Source of the DNA: an uncultured Prevotella sp.
GTDB lineage: Bacteria; Bacteroidota; Bacteroidia; Bacteroidales; Bacteroidaceae
DNA length: 64,000 nt
Assembly: GCA_902495455.1 (NCBI GenBank)
Contig: CABUXJ010000004.1
Span: 1-64,000 of the forward strand
Direction of reading: 5' to 3'
Shown: piece after piece, positions 51,901 to 59,086 of the stretch
Layout of the letters: the number at the start of each line of letters is the position of its first letter
Numbering within the stretch: the stretch's first letter is position 1
Notes under the pieces: generated by a model
Told to the model about the DNA's origin: nothing
Databases searched by the model: none
Seen by the model: the letters and a program-made list of their open reading frames with translations, nothing else
Position numbers and translations under genes: made by a program

Positions 51901-51955
51901 GCCCGCCGGCATCTATGTGCTCAACGGCCATAAGTATATCAAGAAGACACGCTGA
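48932..51955 (+). CDS. Glycoside hydrolase family 3 with CBM6-like insert
   Basis: 1007 residues, exported by a signal peptide ending about residue 25 (APAVAQ). The GH3 N-terminal barrel (about 35-330) has NYWSPTINMARDPRWGRE, VACAKHYAANN and the nucleophile Asp295 in GYVTSDCAAVSD. The C-terminal sandwich is split by a CBM6-like domain (about 525-630, NFEMSCGAKNTGLGSVSFIL). Then come IFLGGTNFDKPDDHATGTES, PFGFGLSYT and a fibronectin-like domain. This layout fits beta-xylosidases or beta-glucosidases acting on plant hemicellulose. The end GIYVLNGHKYIKK resembles a secretion tail. Single gene, with a long hairpin in the leader and another after the stop. Confidence 0.93.
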   Translation: MTKKKLFLTNVLVCAFAGLAAPAVAQDVAKYPWLDTSKSFHERAVLLCKELTLQEKVDQLGNLVSSPVVRDGVTILPSYQYWNEAIHGVARSGAATSFPESKAMSSTWDRQLIYDCANAVSDEARIYYLNKNKGLNYWSPTINMARDPRWGREEENYGEDPFLAGELAVQFIRAFQGEQTAENPYLKLVACAKHYAANNYEQGRHSCTSFVTERNMREYYLPAFEACVRRGGVKSIMSAYNAFSIDIMKDVNGVGLGPSTGSYKGYGGLPCSANKMLLTDILRKEWGFDGYVTSDCAAVSDIHRAAKHTFFGSYDANDPEQVSLMEARSASMCLKAGLNTNCEFMNQTSVLQRAGVNAANPEFAAKDNMGYVGVTEEDIDNALIPMLETRFALGEFEKDRCPWNNVANTLESEANQAMALKAAREAITLMKNDGGLLPITTDKKVALIGPYANQIMLGDYSGTPTYTVTPYEAFSKKLGFELSSDTRTSNIQAVPFDEAVVSKRGAASNDKGNGNLENTAPGDIFLYRNVDFGEHGCTNFEMSCGAKNTGLGSVSFILDSQDGTPFLTVDNKETGSWTKWATVTATVDPAVVNGKHDLYVKFSGTNSYVGNYLYFNFWNPDYEQIPPIETQGPLFLCETSANVNTRAPQNMIDRAVEVAKRADVVIFLGGTNFDKPDDHATGTESHDRFLITLPGNQEEVLKAVYAANPNIVLVLETGSSMDISWAKANLPAIMEAWYGGQAQGQAICDVIYGDVNPSGKLTSTWYNSIDELPNATDSKFGRNGLMEYNIDEWGYTYMYYGKSKHQKQAAAPMFPFGFGLSYTTFEYADMNLSRQTIAKDQIVDVVATVKNTGTRDGAEVVQLYANFNGRGNNANLNKRLVGFERVELKAGESKTVTIPVSYAQLSYFNETAHNYQVDGGTVTLELAASSADVRLTADLNATAGVAKETYISENESSIETVKTAASLKSTDHVYSVMGAYVCPASEYDSLPAGIYVLNGHKYIKKTR

Positions 51956-52017
51956 CGGAAGTCCTTTAGCGACACCATTGGTCCCGGTCCGTTGTGGCCG
52001 TAGCCCGTGTCGGGTTT

Positions 52018-52054
52018 ATGAGGGTGTATCATCTATATTTTGATACACCCTCAT
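52018..52054 (+). terminator. Hairpin after GH3 gene
   Basis: Perfect 14-bp stem ATGAGGGTGTATCA (52018-52031) with 52041-52054. No T run, so termination is uncertain. Shares TTTTGATACACCCTC with the hairpin at 44979-45041. Confidence 0.55.
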
Positions 52055-52148
52055 CTATTGTCCTCCTCCTGAGCTGAGAATACAGTCCCAAAAGATATGA
52101 ATCATGTCTCAAATCGTAAAATTCCGGCGGTTTTGGCGTTTGCCATAA

Positions 52149-52178
52149 TTTGCATGTAGAGATTTATGGCTAAATTTG
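52149..52178 (+). promoter_or_regulatory. Promoter of AraC-type gene
   Basis: TTTG (52149-52152), 18 bases, TAAATTTG (52171-52178). The expected start of transcription coincides with the ATG at 52184. TTTGCATG is directly repeated at 52149 and 52175. Confidence 0.5.
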
Positions 52179-52183
52179 CATGC

Positions 52184-53236
52184 ATGAATGAACAAAATCT
52201 GATCTTCTTCATTTATGGACTTTGCACCATGTTCTACGGAATGATGGTGTGGTTCTTTCTCCGTAAAGGTCCCGACCGCCTCTCTCGGTTGGTCGCATTG
52301 ATAATGGGCGTCGTCTGCGCGCAGTGCGTCAAGGACATGATTTTCTATGGATATGGTGTCGTGCAGGGCGGACCGTCGTGGCAGATTATGACGGCTTGGG
52401 ACATGACGGTGGTCCCGATCTATGCCGCCATACTTGTCGAACTGTGCAAACCGGGTACGCTCTCGTGGCGGGCCTTTTGGGCTCACGAACTCTTCTTCGT
52501 CCTGTCGGCGGCGTTGCTGGGTTGCACGGGGGAGAAGGTGTGGTATGATGTCGAGACCGTGGGGTGTGCCATATATGGGAGTTATTGGTTTGTGTGGACG
52601 ATATTTGCCATACCGCGATATAACAAAGCGTTGAAGGAGCAGTTTTCTTATGACGACAATATCAATCTCGACTGGCTCCGAAAGATACTCTATGCCTTCT
52701 TCTTCATCCTCACGCTTTGGATTGTCGGCTGCGTCTATGGCGTGACGTTGTTCGACTGTCTCCATCTTGTGATGTCGATGGTCGTGTGGATGATCATCTG
52801 CTACTTCATCTATCAGCACGAATCGGTTGTCAAGGAACTGCGCAAACCGCATGACGACATGGTCGTGATGGCCGGCAGCGAGACGGCGGAAGAGACCGCA
52901 TCGGACACTGTCGGCGCAAAGATTAATGAGCTTTTTGCTGTCGACAGAATCTATCTTAATCCTCGTCTGAAGCTGTCGGACATCGTGCGCATGGCCGGGA
53001 GCAACCGCACTTATGTCAGTCAGTGGTTCAATCGCGACCCGCAGTCGTCCTTTTATGACTATGTCAACAATCTCCGTGTCGAGCATGCGTGCTCTCTTCT
53101 GCGGAATACAGCCGACAGTCTCGCCATGATAGCTGAGGAGTCCGGATTCAACTCTCTTTCGACATTCCATCGCGTCTTCTCTTCCAAAAAGGGGATGACA
53201 CCAAGTGAGTATCGGAGCAGAGAGGGAGGCGCATGA
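52184..53236 (+). CDS. Membrane-anchored AraC family regulator
   Basis: 350 residues from ATG 52184 (an ATG at 52166 lies upstream of the predicted promoter box and is less likely). The first 220 residues form about six or seven hydrophobic helices (for example NLIFFIYGLCTMFYGMMVWF and ILYAFFFILTLWIVGCVYGV). The C-terminal part (about 245-345) is an AraC DNA-binding domain: LKLSDIVRMAGSNRTYVSQW for the first HTH, SLAMIAEESGFNSLSTFHRV for the second. Membrane-spanning AraC proteins of this design are frequent in Bacteroidales; the signal sensed is unknown. It follows the GH3 gene but has its own promoter. Confidence 0.88.
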   Translation: MNEQNLIFFIYGLCTMFYGMMVWFFLRKGPDRLSRLVALIMGVVCAQCVKDMIFYGYGVVQGGPSWQIMTAWDMTVVPIYAAILVELCKPGTLSWRAFWAHELFFVLSAALLGCTGEKVWYDVETVGCAIYGSYWFVWTIFAIPRYNKALKEQFSYDDNINLDWLRKILYAFFFILTLWIVGCVYGVTLFDCLHLVMSMVVWMIICYFIYQHESVVKELRKPHDDMVVMAGSETAEETASDTVGAKINELFAVDRIYLNPRLKLSDIVRMAGSNRTYVSQWFNRDPQSSFYDYVNNLRVEHACSLLRNTADSLAMIAEESGFNSLSTFHRVFSSKKGMTPSEYRSREGGA

Positions 53237-53374
53237 CGGAATACGCCCAAAGTCAGCATCCCAGAATGGCGGTTTTTACGGATTGGGACAGCTGGATTTA
53301 CGTTGTGGGACAAGATTTTTACGGTTCGCGTGTCCAATTATACCCATTGAGACTTGGTTTTGCCGCAGAGACCT

Positions 53375-53382
53375 TAACTTTG
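53375..53382 (+). promoter_or_regulatory. Promoter of small membrane protein gene
   Basis: TAACTTTG, with TTG at 53354-53356 (18-base spacer), 67 bases before ATG. Confidence 0.55.
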
Positions 53383-53449
53383 CAGAAGAAACAATCGCTG
53401 CCTTTTCTGAAGGCTTAAACATTTACTAATCTCAAAACAGAACATCAAC

Positions 53450-53638
53450 ATGAGGAATTTTTTGCTATGGCTTTGGAACGGTTTCGGAACCGGAACGACT
53501 GCCGGACGTGCTGTCGGAATCACAATCTGCATATTGCTCTCGGCAGTAATCATACTCTATTTTATCGTCAAGACCATTGTCAAGCTATTCAATAAACAGA
53601 AGGCTGACACCGCAACGAGGCCGGGGACTGACGTCTGA
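53450..53638 (+). CDS. Small single-pass membrane protein
   Basis: 62 residues. RAVGITICILLSAVIILYFI is a strong transmembrane helix (about 20-45), preceded by an aromatic N-terminus (FLLWLWNGFG) and followed by a basic cytoplasmic tail. No family recognised. A plausible promoter lies upstream and the N-terminus is compatible with an inner-membrane protein. Isolated; no neighbour suggests a role. Confidence 0.6.
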   Translation: MRNFLLWLWNGFGTGTTAGRAVGITICILLSAVIILYFIVKTIVKLFNKQKADTATRPGTDV

Positions 53639-53958
53639 CGACCCGACGCAACAGAGAGCAGAGTTCTCTCAAAACGCTTCGCAGGACGTCCGTGGGACAA
53701 TTGTCTCCTTCATACGCTCTCTCGAGGACCGGAAGGAAGCGTTCACATAATTGGATAAATATAGAAATCAAGGCGTCAGACAGAGTTGCCGCTATCTCCG
53801 GGGACTCTGCTGACTCCTCTAATTCTTTTAGCCCCTTTAGCTCTTCTTCCTGACACGACAATCTGACAACCGGGGAAATCCGCGGAGTCAATTTGTCCCC
53901 ACTGATTTACTACTGAGCCCCCGGAATCTCACTGACCCGCCGTTCCCGACAGGACAAC
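53639..53958. other. Intergenic, nothing assigned
   Basis: 320 bases between the small membrane protein and the tRNA-Asn terminator. A 100-aa open frame on the minus strand overlaps it and is not supported by any feature. Confidence 0.4.
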
Positions 53959-53988
53959 AAAAAAGTCCGAAGAATATCTCCGAACTTT
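53959..53988 (-). terminator. Terminator of tRNA-Asn
   Basis: On the minus strand a 10-bp imperfect stem (arms around 53963-53972 and 53978-53987) is followed by a run of T, just beyond the tRNA 3' end. Confidence 0.7.
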
Positions 53989-53991
53989 CTG

Positions 53992-54065
53992 CGCTTCAAG
54001 ATGGGCTTGAACCAACGACCCCCTGATTAACAGTCAGGTGCTCTAACCAACTGAGCTATTGAAGC
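53992..54065 (-). tRNA. tRNA-Asn (GTT)
   Basis: 74 nt, CCA not encoded. Acceptor GCTTCAA pairs with TTGAAGC; anticodon loop CTGTTAA gives GTT for Asn; T-loop GGTTCAAGC. No mobile element is seen at its 3' end. Confidence 0.96.
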
Positions 54066-54096
54066 AATGTTTGCGTTTCATTTCTGAATTGCGATG

Positions 54097-54128
54097 CAAA
54101 GGTAATAGGAATATCTGAAACATGCAAA
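54097..54128 (-). promoter_or_regulatory. Promoter of tRNA-Asn
   Basis: Minus strand: TTTG (54125-54128), 20 bases, TACCTTTG (54097-54104), about 31 bases before the tRNA. Near-consensus. Confidence 0.75.
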
Positions 54129-54209
54129 TTTTTGGCTAAAAAAATGCAATAAGGCCCTATTTTTTTGCAAAAAGCGCTGTAATATGGCCGTTATTAGAGC
54201 GTAAACGTG

Positions 54210-54217
54210 TAATTTTG
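54210..54217 (+). promoter_or_regulatory. -7 box of S41 protease gene
   Basis: TAATTTTG, 158 bases before the start codon; -33 element unclear. Confidence 0.45.
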
Positions 54218-54288
54218 TAGCATGAACAAGGCCCGGACATACTGATGTGTCGGGGCGGAGGACCAGAGTGCGGATGAGCACACGGACA

Positions 54289-54332
54289 TCCCGACGCGGG
54301 AGTAAAGTGATTCCGACGCGGGAGTAAAGTGA
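54289..54332. repeat. Two tandem 22-bp repeats in protease leader
   Basis: TCCCGACGCGGGAGTAAAGT-GA and TTCCGACGCGGGAGTAAAGT-GA, 21 of 22 identical, directly adjacent, ending 42 bases before ATG. Each contains the palindrome-like CCGACGCGG/CCCGACGCGGG core. Confidence 0.8.
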
Positions 54333-54374
54333 TATTGATATAGAAACGAAAATCTATCAATTCGGAAAAAGAAT

Positions 54375-56045
54375 ATGAAAAGAATACTAACAGCCGTGCT
54401 GACGGCATGTATGGCGGTGCTCGGCGGATGGGCGCAGAATGTGGGTGACCACAACTTTGAGGTTGCCAAGAACCTGGATATATTCAATGCGATATACAAG
54501 CAGCTGGAGATGTCATACGTTGACACCCTCCGGGCCGGCGACGTGATAGGCACCGGCATCAATGCCATGTTGCGCAGCCTCGATCCCTACACGGTCTATT
54601 ATCCCGAAGAGGATACGAAAGACCTGAAGATGATGTTCACGGGAAAATATGCCGGTATCGGTGCGCTGATACGTTATCACCAGCGTCTGAAGACCACGGT
54701 CATTGACGAGCCTTACGAAGGTATGCCCGCCGCTGTGGCAGGGTTGCGCAAGGGTGACATCATCGTGGCCATCGACGACTCCGTCATGACAGGCAAGAAG
54801 ACCGACTACGTGAGCAGCCGTCTGCGCGGAGATGCCGGGACGAGTTTCATACTGAAGATTAAACGGCCGTCGACGGGCAAGGTCATGGACTTCAAGGTGA
54901 CGCGGCGCAGCATCAAGTTGCCCGACATACCCTATTACGGACTGCGCCCCGACGGCGTGGGATATATCAATCTGAGCGGTTTCACGGAGGGCAGCGCGCG
55001 AGAGATGCGCCGTGCCTTTGTCGATTTGAAGAAGCGCGGGGCGTCCGGTCTTGTGCTCGACCTGCGTGGCAATGGCGGCGGTTCGCTGCAGGAAGCCATC
55101 GACATTATTAATATGTGGGTGCCCCGGGGCTTGACTTTGGTGGAGACGAAGGGCAAGCTGGCGCAGGCCAACCGGGCTTACAGGACGCGGTTGGAACCGG
55201 TGGACACGCTGATGCCCATCGTTGTGCTCGTGGACGGCGAGACGGCCAGCGCGGCCGAGATCACCGCCGGTTCGCTGCAGGACCTCGACCGCGGAGTGGT
55301 TATGGGAGCGCGGACCTACGGCAAGGGCCTTGTGCAGGTGTCGGTGGATCTGCCGTATAATGCCAATCTGAAGCTGACGACAAGCAAATATTATATTCCC
55401 AGCGGCCGTTGCATCCAGGCTATCAGCTATAAGCACTCGGGTGGGGGATATACCGAGCGCATCCCGGACAGCCTGACGAATGTTTTCCGGACACGCGCCG
55501 GACGCGAAGTGCGTGACGGTGGCGGCATCACGCCGGACGTGGAGGCCAAGCCCGACACGCTTCCAAACATCGCCATCTATCTTGACCGTATCGACTCGAC
55601 CGAGGTGATGTTTGACTATGTGACCGACTATATCGCCTCCCATCCCACCATCGCTCCCGCGACGGAGTTTCATCTGACGGACGCAGAGTGGGAGGACTTC
55701 AAGCAAAAGGTGGTCAAGAGCGGTTTCACATACGACCCCGTGAGCGGCAAGCGTTTTGACGATTTGGTCAAGATGGCACGTTTCGAGGGTTATTATGACG
55801 ATGCCCGTGAGGAGTTTGAAGCCTTGAAAGCCAAACTCAATCATGATGTCGCACGTGATTTGGAGAAAAGCAAGGATGTCATACGCCAGATGATAGAGTC
55901 TGACATCATTTCGGCATATTACTATCAGTCGGGCACTGTCGAAGCCGCTCTCACGCACGACAAGACGGTGGCGGCAGCGGTGGAACTTCTGAGTGATGGC
56001 AACCGCTATGCGTCCACTCTTTCGCCACGCGCGGCGAAGAAGTAG
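54375..56045 (+). CDS. S41 family C-terminal processing peptidase
   Basis: 556 residues with a signal peptide (cut near WAQ, residue 21). A PDZ domain spans about 85-180 (KYAGIGALIRYHQ, GLRKGDIIVAIDDSVMTG). The catalytic core has LDLRGNGGGSLQEAIDI, the nucleophile Ser292 in DGETASAAEI and the base Lys317 in GARTYGKGLVQ, the Ser-Lys dyad of tail-specific (CtpA/Prc) proteases. A long helical C-terminal domain follows. Periplasmic; degrades or trims envelope proteins. Single gene ended by a shared terminator. Confidence 0.93.
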   Translation: MKRILTAVLTACMAVLGGWAQNVGDHNFEVAKNLDIFNAIYKQLEMSYVDTLRAGDVIGTGINAMLRSLDPYTVYYPEEDTKDLKMMFTGKYAGIGALIRYHQRLKTTVIDEPYEGMPAAVAGLRKGDIIVAIDDSVMTGKKTDYVSSRLRGDAGTSFILKIKRPSTGKVMDFKVTRRSIKLPDIPYYGLRPDGVGYINLSGFTEGSAREMRRAFVDLKKRGASGLVLDLRGNGGGSLQEAIDIINMWVPRGLTLVETKGKLAQANRAYRTRLEPVDTLMPIVVLVDGETASAAEITAGSLQDLDRGVVMGARTYGKGLVQVSVDLPYNANLKLTTSKYYIPSGRCIQAISYKHSGGGYTERIPDSLTNVFRTRAGREVRDGGGITPDVEAKPDTLPNIAIYLDRIDSTEVMFDYVTDYIASHPTIAPATEFHLTDAEWEDFKQKVVKSGFTYDPVSGKRFDDLVKMARFEGYYDDAREEFEALKAKLNHDVARDLEKSKDVIRQMIESDIISAYYYQSGTVEAALTHDKTVAAAVELLSDGNRYASTLSPRAAKK

Positions 56046-56093
56046 AAGCGTTGCGGGAATTATAAAGTCTAAATTATTAATTATAATAAGAAA

Positions 56094-56134
56094 GGAAAAG
56101 AGACAAGGAGGGGGCGCCTCCTTGTCTCTTTTTC
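56094..56134. terminator. Bidirectional terminator
   Basis: AGAGACAAGGAGG (about 56099-56111) pairs perfectly with CCTCCTTGTCTCT (56117-56129), with A run before and T run after; serves the protease gene (+) and the acyltransferase gene (-). Confidence 0.9.
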
Positions 56135-56163
56135 TTTTTATATTATAGCATTGGCGCGCAGCG

Positions 56164-57156
56164 TCAATGTTCCACATATATCACCTTGTTTGCGCCGCTG
56201 GTTATTTTCAGCGCTTCGGGGTGCTCCTTGATGTAGGAATCGATGTGGCGCACGCGCTTTTGGTCGAGTATTTCGTCGACGGCGATGAGTATTCCCGTCT
56301 CCTCGACGTCGCCGAAACCGTAGTTGATGGCGGTGCCGAAGAGCTTCATCGTCGGGCTGAGATTCATGTAGGCGTTGACCAAAGGCGGGATGTTGTAGCC
56401 TAAGCTGCGTATCTCGCGGTTCAGTATGCGGTAGTCATCCTTGAAGTCTTTCTCATGGAATAGAGCCTCCAGCTCCTTCGGATCGGCTTCGATCTTGAGC
56501 GGTTTGGTCGGTATGACGAGGTTGTCCTTGTCCTCAAAGTGCTTTTTGAGGAAATAGAGTATCATGTCGCGGCCCTTCCGTATGTACGACGGATACATGG
56601 TCATCTTTCCGAAGAAGTATTTGACGTCCGGCTGAATGACCGTCAGCGCTCCCAGTCCGTCCCAGAGGTTGTCGAGAGCGAAGAGGCTCTTGGATGCGTT
56701 CCGGCCCGTGTTCTGATATTCGAGTGAGACGAAGCTGCGTCCCAGTTCGATGGTCTGCGGCATATATTCGCGCATGAACTTCTCCGAGAAATGAAACATG
56801 TGGCTTGTAGCCAATATCGGCTGCCCGTCTTCGGCGATGTCGACGTCCTTGCCGAGTATGTATCGGTAGCCGCCGATGATCTCCTCCTCCTCCGGGTTCC
56901 AGACGATGAGCTGCTTGTAGCAGTTGTCCATCGTGTCGAACTCGTCGAGGTCGAGAGCCTTGCCCGTGCCGCCTCCCGCCGCGCGGAACACGATTTCGCG
57001 CAGTCGTCCGATTTCGCGTACCACGTTGGGCGCGTTGTGGGCGTCGACGATGTAGATTTCGTTGTGGCTCTTGTTGGTCATGCGCAACTGGCGTTCGGGT
57101 GTCAGTTCGCTTTTCAGCAGCGCCTTGTCTATCGGCTTGATAATCTCCTGTTCCAT
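56164..57156 (-). CDS. glsB: GNAT N-acyltransferase, glycine-lipid synthesis (GlsB-like)
   Basis: 330 residues from MEQEIIKPIDKALLKSELT; an ATG 16 codons earlier would add an atypical leader. The core has YIVDAHNAPNVVREIGRLRE, FRAAGGGTGKALDLDEFDTM and IELGRSFVSLEYQ, typical of the hemolysin-like acyltransferases that include ornithine-lipid OlsB and the Bacteroides glycine-lipid enzyme GlsB. That enzyme attaches a 3-hydroxy fatty acid to the amino group of glycine. It lies 122 bases after a PlsC-type gene on the same strand, the same pair as in B. thetaiotaomicron. Assignment of glycine rather than ornithine is by phylum and context. Confidence 0.8.
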   Translation of the reverse strand: MEQEIIKPIDKALLKSELTPERQLRMTNKSHNEIYIVDAHNAPNVVREIGRLREIVFRAAGGGTGKALDLDEFDTMDNCYKQLIVWNPEEEEIIGGYRYILGKDVDIAEDGQPILATSHMFHFSEKFMREYMPQTIELGRSFVSLEYQNTGRNASKSLFALDNLWDGLGALTVIQPDVKYFFGKMTMYPSYIRKGRDMILYFLKKHFEDKDNLVIPTKPLKIEADPKELEALFHEKDFKDDYRILNREIRSLGYNIPPLVNAYMNLSPTMKLFGTAINYGFGDVEETGILIAVDEILDQKRVRHIDSYIKEHPEALKITSGANKVIYVEH

Positions 57157-57278
57157 GATTTTCTCGAGTTGGGGAAGCGCCCGTGTCGGTCGTGCCGTTG
57201 TCACGTCTGTGCCGCTTCTGTCCTATTGTGGTTGTCTTTTTTTGCTATATTGAGAATAATGTGTGTTCCGCTGCCGGT

Positions 57279-58106
57279 TTACAGTTCGTAGACCCTGTCC
57301 CTGACATACTGCGCCCACTGCGTCGCCGTGCGGCTGTTGTCGAACGTCTGCCACGGTATGGGCTTTCCGATGGCCACACGAAAGGTCTTGTGCGTGTTCT
57401 TGTACATCTCGTCCACGAGGAAGAGCATGGCGATGTTGACCTTCTTGACGTATCGGTCGGAGAAGTTGGCCAGACGGTAGAAGAAGTCCGAGTTTTGGCC
57501 TCCGAAGTGTATCGGCACGACGTCACGCCGGTATTGCACGCTCTTTGTGACAAACGTCTTTTTCCACTCGACATCCCGTATGACGTCACCCTGGCGCCGC
57601 GAGCAGATGCCGGCGGGAAACATCAGCATGTGGTTGTCGCTCTGGAATCCGCTTTCGACCATTGCCGGGAAGTTGCGGCTCTGATTGCCCGTCTTGTTGA
57701 TGGGGATGCAGAGCGGCGCCAGTCCGGGGAGGTTCATGAGCAGGTCGTTGACCAGATAGCGGAAGCGACTGTCGTAGTGGCGTCCGATGATAGCACCGAG
57801 GGCCACTCCGTCTTCGCCACCGAGAGGATGGTTGCTGACGAAGGTGTAGAGTCGTCCGTCGTCTTTCGGCGGCAGATTTTCCTCACCGACCAGCTCCAGC
57901 GTCATGTCGAGATAGCGCACACACTCCTCGAGCCATTCCGTGCCGGTGAGGTGGCGGCTCTCCCAGAGGTAGGCGTTGACCTCCTCCTGATGTATGATGC
58001 GTTTGAGCCAGCTCACGAGCGGGCGTGGGACCCAGCGTGCTTTGCGGCCCATTTTGCTCTTGAGCAGTTCGTCGATATCAATAGTCTTCTCCGTGACTTG
58101 CTTCAT
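57279..58106 (-). CDS. glsA: PlsC-type O-acyltransferase (GlsA-like)
   Basis: 275 residues from MKQVTEKTIDIDELLKSKMG; a longer frame to 58223 adds a hydrophobic leader that is not conserved in kind. Motif I is VSNHPLGGEDGVALG, with the HPLGG-x-DG spacing of OlsA-type enzymes; motif III is MLMFPAGICSRRQ. Expected to add a second acyl chain to the 3-hydroxy group of the lipid made by the next gene, giving glycine lipid. First gene of the pair, with a -7 box TACTTTTG at 58138-58145. Confidence 0.8.
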   Translation of the reverse strand: MKQVTEKTIDIDELLKSKMGRKARWVPRPLVSWLKRIIHQEEVNAYLWESRHLTGTEWLEECVRYLDMTLELVGEENLPPKDDGRLYTFVSNHPLGGEDGVALGAIIGRHYDSRFRYLVNDLLMNLPGLAPLCIPINKTGNQSRNFPAMVESGFQSDNHMLMFPAGICSRRQGDVIRDVEWKKTFVTKSVQYRRDVVPIHFGGQNSDFFYRLANFSDRYVKKVNIAMLFLVDEMYKNTHKTFRVAIGKPIPWQTFDNSRTATQWAQYVRDRVYEL

Positions 58107-58137
58107 TCCTCTCTTGCGTAAATACACTAACGTTTTG

Positions 58138-58145
58138 CAAAAGTA
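58138..58145 (-). promoter_or_regulatory. -7 box of acyltransferase pair
   Basis: TACTTTTG on the minus strand, 31 bases before the ATG at 58106. No clear -33 element. Confidence 0.45.
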
Positions 58146-58212
58146 ACAGAAAACTTTGAGAATGGTATGCTTTTTAACATAAAATATGAAAGAAGGCAAA
58201 CAAAAAGCCACC

Positions 58213-58449
58213 ATAAAACCCATCTAAAACCCACCTAAGACCCACCTAAGACCCACCCCAACCCTCCCAAAGGGAGGGAGCTTGATATGTATTAAGTATT
58301 GTAACAGACGATATTAAGGGAGAGTGACTGTTCATATTACGGTTGAATTGAAAGTGTTTTTTTACTTAAAGCATATCAGGCTCCCTCCCTTTGGGAGGGT
58401 TGGGGTGGGTTTTAGGTGGTTGGGGTGGGTTTTTGGGTGTGGGTCTTAG
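58213..58449. repeat. Composite inverted repeat with 38-bp arms
   Basis: Arms 58252-58289 and 58372-58409 pair at 37 of 38 positions and each contains CCCTCCCAAAGGGAGGG, spacer 82. Outside the left arm are four 11-bp units like AAGACCCACCT (58213-58260); a G-rich counterpart lies right of the right arm. Looks like a mobile repeat unit; no gene inside. Confidence 0.8.
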
Positions 58450-58639
58450 CTGTTTTTTATGCTCCCCGCTATTCGGAATATTTCTTACAAACGCTCTCCA
58501 TTTTAACACGGATTTTGCGCGAAGTTCTCCCTCGGTCCCAAATATGCGAGTTTTGCGCGTGCATCTTTTTCTCCCTGACGGTCAGTGTGTTGCGGCTGAA
58601 AACGCGAAAGTGTGCAACGTTTTTGCTGATTTTCCCGAG

Positions 58640-58745
58640 CCGTAAGGGCCCCGCGGCATTGCAACGGGGCCCTCGTTGCATCACGACGGCGGCGCCGTTG
58701 CAAGACAACGGGCACGCCGCCAGAGACCAACGGGGCCCTTACGGC
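58640..58745. repeat. 22-bp-period GC-rich array, copy 3
   Basis: Units of 22 bp begin at 58640, 58662, 58684, 58706 and 58728. The array is bounded by GCCGTAAGGGCCCC (58639-58652) and its exact complement GGGGCCCTTACGGC (58732-58745). Confidence 0.8.
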
Positions 58746-59033
58746 AAGACCGCCGCCAAGATTTTGAACGACAAAAACGATTTTTCGGGCGGATTACAAC
58801 GTTTTTATACAAAATTTCGCGCGTTGCGAAATGTTAATTTTAACAATCTTTTTCTGACAAAATGCGCCCCTCGCGAGCCACGGTGGCCGCATGGCGGGAG
58901 GACGCTTACCGCCGACTTTAACATCTGCGGACAAGTTGTTGATTTTCAGTAGCATAACGGTCGTGTCGGACGGGCGGAAAAATTATTGTGCAAAAATAGT
59001 GGGGCAAAGTGGTGGAAAGTGGGGAATTTTGTG
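58746..59033. other. Intergenic, nothing assigned
   Basis: AT-rich stretch between the array and the mraZ promoter; no gene or structure recognised. Confidence 0.4.
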
Positions 59034-59041
59034 TAACTTTG
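59034..59041 (+). promoter_or_regulatory. -7 box of dcw cluster (mraZ)
   Basis: TAACTTTG, 45 bases before the mraZ ATG; probably the main promoter of the division and cell-wall cluster. -33 element weak. MraZ normally represses its own promoter by binding repeats; GTGGAAAGTGGGG (59011) after GTGGGGCAAAGTG hints at such repeats. Confidence 0.55.
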
Positions 59042-59086
59042 ACCCGAATTTTCTGTTTTCTAAATATTAATGTACGCATACACGCG

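Noticed and set aside
52109..53170. 353-aa open frame on the minus strand
   Set aside because: Antisense of the AraC-type gene, which has clear membrane helices and two HTH motifs.
53589..53891. 100-aa open frame on the minus strand
   Set aside because: Overlaps the small membrane protein gene, no promoter, no recognisable domain; possible but unsupported.
54513..56177. 554-aa open frame on the minus strand
   Set aside because: Exact antisense of the S41 protease gene; no family features and a terminator inside its start region.
58416..58952. 178-aa open frame
   Set aside because: Runs through the inverted repeat and the 22-bp array; the translation has the same repeated peptide pattern as the other arrays.
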